A DNA stretch of 6,354 bases from positions 1-6,354 of the forward strand of contig CAUEBO010000102.1 of NCBI GenBank assembly GCA_958454405.1, written 5' to 3'. Shown here in pieces: positions 1 to 5,013 of the stretch; the first letter of the stretch is position 1; each line of letters starts with the position of its first letter. Under the pieces are notes generated by a model. That model was not told where the DNA came from and searched no databases. It saw nothing but the letters and a program-made list of their open reading frames with translations. This DNA comes from an uncultured Eggerthellaceae bacterium. GTDB lineage: Bacteria > Actinomycetota > Coriobacteriia > Coriobacteriales > Eggerthellaceae. The position numbers and the translations under genes were made by a program.

Positions 1-840
1 GGCTCGTACAAGGTGGTCGAGGTCATCCTCACGGCCATCGTCGTGTTCATGGGCGTGGTGTTCCTGGTGACGGCGTTCGCCTCGAACCCGGATTGGGGCG
101 CCATCCTGTCCGGCCTGTTCATGCCCACGCTGCCTTCCGTCGAGCAAACGGGCGGCACCTCGCCCATCCTGGTGGCGGTCGGCCTCATCGGCACCACCAT
201 CGTGCCGTACAACCTGTTCCTGCATGCCTCCGGCGCCTCGGAGCGCTTCAAGGATCCCGAGCAGGTGTCCGACGCCCGTTTCGACACCATCCTGAGCATC
301 GGCCTGGGCGGCATCATCTCCATGGCCATCCTCATCTGCGCGGCGGCGAACATCTTCGGCACCGGCGTGGCCGTGACCAACGGCAAGGACATGGCGCTGG
401 CGCTGCAGCCGCTGCTGGGCTCCTGGGCCACCTGGATGATCGGCCTCGGGTTGCTGGCCGCCGGCTTCTCGAGCGCCATCACGGCCTCGTTCTCGGCCGC
501 TTACGCCGTGAACGGCGTGCTGGGCTGGAAGAAGACGGTCAAGGACCTGCGCTTCAAGCTCATCTGGATCATCGTGCTGGTGGCCGGCTGCGTCATGGCC
601 ATCGTGCTGGGCAAGAGCCCCACCGAGCTCATCCTGGTGGCGCAGGCGGCAAACGCCATCCTGCTGCCCATCATGGCGTTCTTCGTCATCTACTGCGCGA
701 ACGGCAAAGACCTGGGCAAATGGCGCAACCACGTATTCGCGAACTGCGCGGGCGTGGTCATCATCGTCATCACGCTGTTCATGTGCTACCGCAACATGTC
801 GAGTTTCCTGGCATCGCTCCAGTCGCTGCTGGGCATGTAG
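1..840 (+). CDS. Nramp/SLC11-family metal ion transporter, probable NRMT-type magnesium transporter (5' partial)
   Basis: An inner-membrane carrier for divalent metal ions. The frame is open from base 1, so the N-terminal part (about TM1-TM4) lies outside the window and the GTG at 13 is an internal valine. Numbering from that codon, seven hydrophobic helices are visible, matching TM5-TM11: about 5-26, 52-73, 92-115, 141-165, 183-202, 204-226 and 238-258. The TM6 metal-site segment reads GTTIVPYNLFLHA (60-72). Classical MntH proteins have GATVMPH there, so the selectivity Met is V64, the preceding Ala is T61 and the first His is Y66, while the later His (H71) is kept. TM10 keeps Q211 in a QxxNxxLLP motif. 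Loss of the TM6 Met is known from NRMT magnesium transporters, including the one studied from Eggerthella lenta. I therefore infer Mg2+ (possibly also Mn2+) uptake, probably without proton coupling. TM1, which holds the other metal ligands, is not visible. Family assignment is sure; substrate is not. It ends in front of a strong terminator. Confidence 0.9.
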   Translation, partial: GSYKVVEVILTAIVVFMGVVFLVTAFASNPDWGAILSGLFMPTLPSVEQTGGTSPILVAVGLIGTTIVPYNLFLHASGASERFKDPEQVSDARFDTILSIGLGGIISMAILICAAANIFGTGVAVTNGKDMALALQPLLGSWATWMIGLGLLAAGFSSAITASFSAAYAVNGVLGWKKTVKDLRFKLIWIIVLVAGCVMAIVLGKSPTELILVAQAANAILLPIMAFFVIYCANGKDLGKWRNHVFANCAGVVIIVITLFMCYRNMSSFLASLQSLLGM

Positions 841-861
841 CGCACGTCCCCTCGCACGTCG

Positions 862-900
862 AAGCCCCCGTCGATCGACACGGTCGGCGGGGGCTTTTTT
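862..900 (+). terminator. Rho-independent terminator of the metal transporter gene
   Basis: A perfect 9-bp stem, AAGCCCCCG (862-870) with CGGGGGCTT (888-896), is followed by an unbroken T run through 900. The loop can pair further (CGAC 876-879 with GTCG 883-886). It starts 21 bases after the transporter stop codon and lies 19 bases beyond the stop of the convergent cyclase gene. Read on the minus strand the same hairpin has only two Ts after it, so it should work mainly for the transporter and at best weakly for the cyclase. Confidence 0.9.
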
Positions 901-919
901 GCGCGCGGAAGACGCGGCC

Positions 920-3445
920 CTACGCGATGTGGAAGCGGTCGCGCCCTTCGCGCTTGGCCACGTACAGCGCCTCGTCGGCACGACGGTACAGCTCCTCGAA
1001 CGGCTCGTCCCCGCAAGAAAGCGCCGCGCCGACGCTGAGCGTGATGGGAGACGAAACGGAGAACGCGTGATTCCGGACGGCGCGGCGAAGAGCCTCGCAA
1101 GCGTCCTCGAGCGCCGCATCGTCGCTCGACATCTCCCGGTACACCATGAATTCGTCGCCGCCTGGGCGCCCCACCACGGCTTCTTCGCCAGACGCTTCCT
1201 GCAGCAGCCGCGCCACGTCCCGAAGCACCGCGTCGCCCTCAAGATGGCCGAACGTGTCGTTGACCTCTTTGAACCGGTCGACATCGACCACCATCAAGCA
1301 TCCGCGCCGCCCGGCCTGCAGCGCGGCCAGCCGTTCCTTGACGCGCGCCTGCGTCGCTTCGGCATTGAGCACCTGCGTCAAGCTGTCGCGCTCCGCTTTC
1401 TTGAGCAGCAGATCCTTCTCGCGCCGCTCGTCGTCGATGAGCTCAATGCGGCCGATGACGAACGTTCGCCGGGACGCCTCATCGCTCACCGGCTCTGCGG
1501 AGATGCGCACCCAGTGCGTGCCTCCCCGCGCCGTGCGGATGTGCAGCTCCGTCTCCTTCGGCTCGCCCGAGCAGGCAGCCTCCATGAACACGCAGCGCCG
1601 CCGCCCTTCTTCATCGCACGAAGAAGGAACGGACAGATCGTACGCGGCCGTCTCCATCGGCGTTTCGGCGTGTGCGGGGCTGGTGACGACCAGCTTCTTC
1701 GTGCGGCAGTCGTATTCGTAGAAGTAATCGTCGGTGAGCGCGTACAGCCGCATGCGCTTCTTGAGGTCGAGCGCCGACTTCGCCTGCGAGCGCGAGCGTT
1801 GGTACAGCAGGCCCAGCACCAGCACCAGCACGATGGCGACGAAGAACGCTATCGCTCCGAACGCTTCGAGCGGATGGACGCGAACGTAATCGGCGATTGA
1901 GAAATCCACGTTGTGCAGCACGTTCCCGTTGATGACGGCCTGCGTTTCCGTTTCCGCAAACGACCCGATGGTCTTGTCGAGGATGGACAGCAAGCGCCCG
2001 TCGGCGCCTTTGACCACGCCGAAGCTCATCTGCCGGGGATCATGGGTTTGCGGGGCGAGCTTCAGGTTGTCGAAGTCGGGCGTGTTCAGATAGTACTGCA
2101 CCACGTATTCGTCAAGGTACGTGTAGTCCGCACGTCCATCGACCACCGCGCGCAAGCAATCCGCCACCGAGTCGAAGCGATGCACGTCCCCCACGAACAT
2201 GCCGTTGTACGTGCTGGTGGCCGAAAGCGCCAAGCGCTTCCCCGCGAGGTCGGATTCGCCCACATGCTCGTTCATGACCAGCACGTACGAGGCGCGCACG
2301 TAAGGCTGCGTCAACGACACGCCCGCTTCGCGCGCGGCATCGTAGTCGAAAGCCGCGCACGCCTGCAAGTCGATGAGGCCCTGCGCCTGCTTCTCGGCAA
2401 GGTCCGCGTTGGAATCGACGCCCACGTACTCGAACGTGAGCCCGGTCTTCTCGGCGACCACGGCCAGCAGGTCGACGGCGACGCCCTTCAGCTCCCCGTC
2501 CTCTTCGTACTGGTAGGGCGCCTGATCGCGCAGCACGCCCACGCGGATGGGCGCCGCATGCTCGACGTAGGCGCGCTCGTCGTCGGTCAGGACGAGCTCG
2601 CCGGCCGAGCTTGAGAAGTACTTGGCGTACAGCTCCGTCCAGAACTGGGGATCACCGCAGCTGATGCTGGTCATGGCGCCGTTGAGCTCGGCCATGAGAG
2701 CCTCGTCGCCCGCGGACGTGGCGAAGCAAACCGGGCGGGCCGCCAAGCGGGCCGCCGAGCGCACCCCTTTCGAAGACCCCATGCTCGTCGCAAGGACCGC
2801 GTCGGCGCGGCCGTCCCGCACCGCCTGCAGCTGGTCGTCGCGATCGACGCACGTCACTGGCTGAAGATCGATATGGCGAGCATCGCAGTAGCGTTGCGCG
2901 TCCTCGATCAACCGCGAGCCGTCCGTAACGGCCACGCGCAGCGTCCCCGACGCTTCGGCAGCCGAAACGGGGTTGACAACCTGCTCGACGGGCACTTGCA
3001 GCTCGACTTCCAACATGGCGTAGCTGTCGTTCGAAAGCAAGAAGCGGTCATCGACCCCCTCCGCTGCGTACATGCCGCCGATGAGGTCCACTTCGCCGTT
3101 CGCGAGCATCGAGCACGCGGCATCGAACGCCGAGGCCGCGTCCCCCTCGATGGGAACGAACTCGTATTCCCAACCGGTGTGCTGGGCCATGCGCTCAAGG
3201 TATTCGTACAGATAGCCGGACCTGCGCCCCGCGTCATCCGTCCACGCGACGTTTTCCTGCTGCGGGAACGCGACGCGCACGACGCGCGTCGGCTGCGCGG
3301 CGGCATCGGAAGACTCGCCGGCCCCCTCGGCCCAGGCCGCCTCTTGCGGAACGGCCGGCGCGATCACGCACGCCAGCATCAGCGCGATCGCGCACGCCAC
3401 CGCGAACCAGCGCGACGCCACTGCGCGGCACCACCGCCCCCTCAT
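920..3445 (-). CDS. Membrane diguanylate cyclase with two periplasmic substrate-binding domains (SBP-SBP-TM-PAS-like-GGDEF)
   Basis: Predicted to make cyclic di-GMP from two GTP when extracellular small molecules bind its outer domains. Numbered from the ATG at 3445 (841 aa): a signal sequence at 1-39 with a likely cut after AWA; a first solute-binding (SBP_bac_3/Venus-flytrap) domain at about 54-283; a second at about 294-505; one membrane helix at about 527-548; a basic stretch (QRSRSQ); a PAS-like region at about 565-670; and GGDEF at about 685-841. Catalytic features are intact: DVDRFKEVND (metal Asp 721, guanine-contact Asn 729), GHLEGD and GGDEF at 762-766 (bases 1148-1162). The usual RxxD inhibitory site just before GGDEF is GEEA (753-756), so feedback inhibition by product may be absent. 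There is no EAL or HD-GYP domain. BvgS-like sensors use the same paired flytrap plan to bind amino acids or nicotinate-like ligands; the ligand here is unknown. A GTG two codons upstream (3451) also opens the frame but touches the ribosome-binding site, so I prefer the ATG. The gene is alone on its strand. Confidence 0.93.
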   Translation of the reverse strand: MRGRWCRAVASRWFAVACAIALMLACVIAPAVPQEAAWAEGAGESSDAAAQPTRVVRVAFPQQENVAWTDDAGRRSGYLYEYLERMAQHTGWEYEFVPIEGDAASAFDAACSMLANGEVDLIGGMYAAEGVDDRFLLSNDSYAMLEVELQVPVEQVVNPVSAAEASGTLRVAVTDGSRLIEDAQRYCDARHIDLQPVTCVDRDDQLQAVRDGRADAVLATSMGSSKGVRSAARLAARPVCFATSAGDEALMAELNGAMTSISCGDPQFWTELYAKYFSSSAGELVLTDDERAYVEHAAPIRVGVLRDQAPYQYEEDGELKGVAVDLLAVVAEKTGLTFEYVGVDSNADLAEKQAQGLIDLQACAAFDYDAAREAGVSLTQPYVRASYVLVMNEHVGESDLAGKRLALSATSTYNGMFVGDVHRFDSVADCLRAVVDGRADYTYLDEYVVQYYLNTPDFDNLKLAPQTHDPRQMSFGVVKGADGRLLSILDKTIGSFAETETQAVINGNVLHNVDFSIADYVRVHPLEAFGAIAFFVAIVLVLVLGLLYQRSRSQAKSALDLKKRMRLYALTDDYFYEYDCRTKKLVVTSPAHAETPMETAAYDLSVPSSCDEEGRRRCVFMEAACSGEPKETELHIRTARGGTHWVRISAEPVSDEASRRTFVIGRIELIDDERREKDLLLKKAERDSLTQVLNAEATQARVKERLAALQAGRRGCLMVVDVDRFKEVNDTFGHLEGDAVLRDVARLLQEASGEEAVVGRPGGDEFMVYREMSSDDAALEDACEALRRAVRNHAFSVSSPITLSVGAALSCGDEPFEELYRRADEALYVAKREGRDRFHIA

Positions 3446-3451
3446 GTGCAC

Positions 3452-3459
3452 TCCCCCTT
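3452..3459 (-). promoter_or_regulatory. Ribosome-binding site deciding the cyclase start
   Basis: On the minus strand an AAGGGGGA purine tract occupies 3459-3452. Its G-run ends 7 bases before the ATG at 3445-3443, which is normal Shine-Dalgarno spacing. It runs directly into the alternative GTG at 3451-3449, which is too close for initiation. This supports the shorter 841-aa product. Confidence 0.6.
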
Positions 3460-3482
3460 GCTTTCAACGCCCGATCCTGCCC

Positions 3483-3488
3483 ATTATA
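3483..3488 (-). promoter_or_regulatory. Candidate -10 box (TATAAT) of the cyclase gene
   Basis: The minus strand reads a perfect TATAAT at 3488-3483 in an otherwise very GC-rich stretch. It would place transcription start near 3476 and give a leader of about 30 bases that contains the ribosome-binding site. No recognisable -35 hexamer lies 16-19 bases upstream and there is no extended TG motif, so an activator may be needed, or the match may be partly chance. Confidence 0.5.
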
Positions 3489-3590
3489 CGAGCGGAAACG
3501 CGCAGGGGGTAGAGCTTATTGCCCCGAACCGCTGGAATCATCGTGCGCGCCCTTTTGCGATGTCGTGGGCGAACCCGATCATCCGTCGCG

Positions 3591-3685
3591 CGTGCTTGGC
3601 GGCCCGCGCTTCGCAGCATCCGCAAGCACGTTGAAGAGAATCCGTTCCGCCGCAGATCATCAGCGCGGTGAAGGGCGTGCTTGCG
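3591..3685. repeat. Set of three mutually complementary segments (alternative hairpins)
   Basis: CGTGCTTG at 3591-3598 is the exact reverse complement of CAAGCACG at 3623-3630. The same middle segment, extended to CGCAAGCACG (3621-3630), is also the exact reverse complement of CGTGCTTGCG at 3676-3685, with one more C-G pair and flanking G-T wobbles. The middle strand can therefore pair left or right but not both, and a small CCGC/GCGG stem (3647-3650 with 3665-3668) fits inside the right-hand loop. This is the logic of a switching leader, but no T run or coding start follows directly, so it may be chance in GC-rich DNA. Confidence 0.4.
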
Positions 3686-3743
3686 GGCCCCCTGTCGTCA
3701 GCGCGCCGCCCCGGGCTTGGCGCTTCGTTCTCTCGCCTCCGTT

Positions 3744-3793
3744 GGTCGCGCGCGAAATCCCCAACTTCGTGGCAGTTTTTTGCGTTAGTTGAT
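3744..3793 (+). repeat. Left arm of the inverted-repeat element
   Basis: This arm reads GGTCGCGCGC at the outer tip, then the shared core TTCGTGGCAG (3766-3775 region), a T6 run (3776-3781) and GTTAGTTGAT at the inner end. Within it CGAA and TTCG can close a small stem. Where the right arm has A4 after GGCAG, this arm has T6, so the arms differ most in that spacer. Confidence 0.55.
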
Positions 3794-3826
3794 TGTTCGG
3801 CAGCGGCGAAACCCGCCTTCGGATGC

Positions 3827-3846
3827 CTGCCCCAGACGGGGTGCAG
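3827..3846 (+). repeat. GC-rich hairpin inside the inverted-repeat element
   Basis: CTGCCCC (3827-3833) pairs with GGG (3839-3841) and GCAG (3843-3846) around an AGACG loop, with one bulged T at 3842. A smaller stem, GCGG with CCGC (3803-3806 and 3813-3816), precedes it. There is no T run after it, so I do not call it a terminator. Confidence 0.4.
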
Positions 3847-3917
3847 CAAAAGACCTGGTCACCGTCCTCTTCCCTTGGGCGGTATGCGGTTGGCTGCCGG
3901 AAGGCGAAGAATCGATG

Positions 3918-3967
3918 ATCGACTAACGGCGTTTTCTGCCACGAAACCGGGTTTTCGGCGCGCAGCC
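3918..3967 (-). repeat. Right arm of the inverted-repeat element
   Basis: Read on the minus strand it starts GGCTGCGCGC, carries the identical core TTCGTGGCAG and ends GTTAGTCGAT. The CGAAA/TTTCG pairs next to the core form a slightly longer small stem than in the left arm, which suggests that the local fold, not just the sequence, has been kept. A short ATCGA duplication sits at its inner border (3911-3922). Confidence 0.55.
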
Positions 3968-4116
3968 GATGGTCGCCCACCGACGCGGGCGGCGCGCATT
4001 GGACCAGCGGCATCCATGCGCCCTTCGTGCATGTGGCGCCCTCGGATAGCGCAAGGTCGGAACGATCGTCCATATGCCAAGCTATCGTACCTGTTCAAAG
4101 GCTATGTAAAGCACTT

Positions 4117-4154
4117 TTGACGACGCGAATCAAGCCTGGAAAACCCTGCGTCAA
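4117..4154. promoter_or_regulatory. Possible operator dyad upstream of the XRE regulator
   Basis: TTGACG (4117-4122) and CGTCAA (4149-4154) are perfect inverted half-sites separated by 26 bases, just upstream of the probable -10 box. Many XRE regulators bind such dyads to control their own gene, so this is a candidate autoregulatory site. The half-sites are only 6 bases and the spacing is long, so chance is quite possible. TTGACG could also be read as a -35 box, but no -10 box lies at the right distance from it. Confidence 0.25.
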
Positions 4155-4164
4155 GGCCATTTGA

Positions 4165-4173
4165 TGGTACACT
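4165..4173 (+). promoter_or_regulatory. Candidate extended -10 box of the XRE regulator gene
   Basis: TGGTACACT fits the extended -10 pattern TGnTAnnnT, with TACACT at 4168-4173. It would start transcription near 4180 and give a leader of about 35 bases before the ATG at 4215. No good -35 hexamer is seen, as is usual for extended -10 promoters. Confidence 0.35.
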
Positions 4174-4214
4174 GGCCCGCGTCATGGCAACCTGTGATCA
4201 GCGAAGGGAAACGC

Positions 4215-4802
4215 ATGGAGCTCGGCAGTCAGATCAAGCGTCATCGGACGGAACGCGGACTCTCGCAAGACGACCTCGCCGCGAAGATCTACGTTTCGCG
4301 CCAGACCGTCTCGAGTTGGGAGAACGACAAAACCTACCCCGACGTGGAAAGCCTGCTCTTGCTCAGCGTCCTCTTCGACGTAACAGTCGACGAACTGATC
4401 AAGGGAGACGTGGAAGCCATGAAGGAAGCGATTTCGAACGACTACAAGAAAATGATGGTCTTGAGCTGGGCGGGTCTCGGCATTGCGATTTTGGGAGTAG
4501 CGGCCGCCATCGGAGGCATTACCTGCTGGGGCTGGGGGGCGGTGCCGTCCGGCATTATCGGCCTACTGATATGGGGCTTTGGGATGGTGCTGCTCGTTCG
4601 CGTGGAACGCATAAAGAAAGAGCACGACCTGGTAACCTACCGCGAGATCCTCGCATACTCGAAGGGCGAGCCTGTCGATCGCAGCAATCCGAAAAGTCAG
4701 CGCGCACGCCAGCATCGCGTGCTCAGGGGCGTGCTCCTCACGCTGGTTTCCGCCGCCGTCGGTGCCCTTGCCGGCTACTTCGGCTACATGTTCTTCGGAT
4801 AG
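4215..4802 (+). CDS. XRE-family helix-turn-helix regulator with three C-terminal membrane helices
   Basis: A 195-aa protein. Residues 1-63 are a classic HTH_3 (Cro/CI) domain: IKRHRTERGLSQDDLAAKI, then YVSRQTVSSWENDKTYPDVE, with Q18 and the R29-Q30-T31-V32-W35-E36 recognition helix. After a short linker come three hydrophobic helices at about 80-101, 108-129 and 168-193, with a charged loop (130-167) between the second and third. The DNA-binding head is therefore probably tethered to the inner membrane. Proteins with this HTH plus short membrane tail are common in Firmicutes and Coriobacteriia but mostly uncharacterised; the signal and targets are unknown. The ATG at 4215 is chosen because AAGGG (4204-4208) precedes it by 6 bases and it begins the HTH exactly; the frame is open back to 4161 but without a ribosome-binding site. 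Codon use looks less GC-biased than in the neighbouring genes, with codons such as TTG, GTA and ATA in the membrane part, which may reflect later acquisition. It is monocistronic and converges on the decarboxylase gene. Confidence 0.9.
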   Translation: MELGSQIKRHRTERGLSQDDLAAKIYVSRQTVSSWENDKTYPDVESLLLLSVLFDVTVDELIKGDVEAMKEAISNDYKKMMVLSWAGLGIAILGVAAAIGGITCWGWGAVPSGIIGLLIWGFGMVLLVRVERIKKEHDLVTYREILAYSKGEPVDRSNPKSQRARQHRVLRGVLLTLVSAAVGALAGYFGYMFFG

Positions 4803-4867
4803 CGCGCAAAGCGAACGGGTTCCCAGGCGCACCATCGAAGCGCGCTAGGGAGCTGTTGTCGCTGGAA

Positions 4868-4883
4868 TGTTTCACGTGAAACA
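4868..4883. other. parS centromere site (ParB-binding palindrome)
   Basis: The sequence TGTTTCACGTGAAACA is a perfect 16-bp palindrome and an exact match to the consensus bacterial chromosomal parS, TGTTNCACGTGAAACA. It is the core of a perfect 20-bp palindrome, 4866-4885. ParB binds such sites, spreads on flanking DNA with CTP and, with ParA and SMC, organises and segregates the origin region. It lies in the intergenic space between the convergent regulator and decarboxylase genes, 66 bases after the regulator stop. In most bacteria these sites cluster near oriC, so the window is probably origin-proximal. The parAB genes themselves are not here. Confidence 0.9.
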
Positions 4884-4915
4884 TTTGTTCGTGATGATGA
4901 GAGGGGCGGCATGCG

Positions 4916-4947
4916 GAGGGGCCCCGCCGGTTTTGGCAGGGCCCCTC
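4916..4947. terminator. Strong GC hairpin between convergent genes, possible bidirectional terminator
   Basis: GAGGGGCCC (4916-4924) pairs perfectly with GGGCCCCTC (4939-4947), and after a C-A mismatch GCC (4926-4928) pairs with GGC (4935-4937) around a GGTTTT loop. It stands 67 bases beyond the decarboxylase stop and 113 beyond the regulator stop. Neither strand has a T run after it, so it is not a textbook intrinsic terminator. It may halt polymerase poorly, help Rho-dependent ends, or protect transcript 3' ends. A second GAGGGGC copy at 4901-4907 could compete for the same partner. Confidence 0.5.
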
Positions 4948-5013
4948 GTCACGCGCAGCGTCGGTCTGCTGAGAGCCGGTGCGCTCGCACGGAGAACGCG
5001 CAGTGCGGCAGCT

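Larger units (their letters stand above)
3744..3967. mobile_element. Candidate MITE-like or structured inverted-repeat element, 224 bases, no coding content
   Basis: Two related arms of 50 bases face each other: 3744-3793 on the plus strand and 3967-3918 on the minus strand. Shared blocks are GG..GCGCGC at the outer tip, TTCGTGGCAG in the middle and GTTAGTYGAT at the inner end, about 33 of 50 positions without gaps by my count. A second inner block also matches in inverted order: TTCGGCAGC (3796-3804) against GCTGCCGGAA (3893-3902). The interior adds a hairpin, CTGCCCC with GGGTGCAG, at 3827-3846. There is no transposase and I see no clear target-site duplication. The plan fits a decayed non-autonomous element with long terminal inverted repeats, or two copies of an intergenic repeat in opposite orientation, or an RNA that folds into one long hairpin. 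The call is inference. Confidence 0.4.
3446..4214. other. Divergent intergenic region of about 770 bases without a convincing gene
   Basis: It separates the divergently transcribed cyclase and XRE-regulator genes. Several open frames cross it on both strands, but none has a good ribosome-binding site, a recognisable protein motif or a steady codon pattern. It holds the cyclase promoter at the left end, competing inverted repeats at 3591-3685, a large imperfect inverted-repeat element at 3744-3967, and the regulator's promoter and a possible operator at 4117-4173. I see no tRNA or familiar riboswitch. It could be a graveyard of old sequence plus an inserted small element, or it could encode an undescribed RNA. 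Confidence 0.6.

Noticed and set aside
93..1070. Long plus-strand open frame overlapping the transporter
   Set aside because: It is an alternate frame of GC-rich coding DNA, dominated by Arg, His and Gly with no domain; the other frame is a clear Nramp protein.
899..1900. Plus-strand open frame of 333 codons, and the similar 1913-2614 and 2873-3634
   Set aside because: All are antisense shadows of the diguanylate cyclase gene; their composition mirrors its codons and they have no motifs or ribosome-binding sites.
3781..3930. Integron attC-like site suggested by GTTAG and CTAAC at the arm ends
   Set aside because: In attC the AAC end is on the left and GTT on the right; here the order is reversed, and the GTTRRRY consensus fails because a T follows GTTAG.
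3744..3967. CRISPR array
   Set aside because: There are only two diverged units in opposite orientation, with no regular spacers and no cas genes.
4061..4072. LexA/SOS box, GAACGATCGTCC
   Set aside because: It departs from the GAACnnnnGTTC consensus in the right half, and the nearest gene is not an SOS gene.
3668..4120. Open frame of 150 codons across the inverted-repeat element
   Set aside because: It crosses both repeat arms and the hairpins, is rich in Arg, Pro and Ala, has no good start signal and resembles no family I know.
4161..4214. Upstream start for the XRE regulator
   Set aside because: The extra 18 codons lack a ribosome-binding site, overlap the probable promoter and precede the conserved start of the HTH domain.
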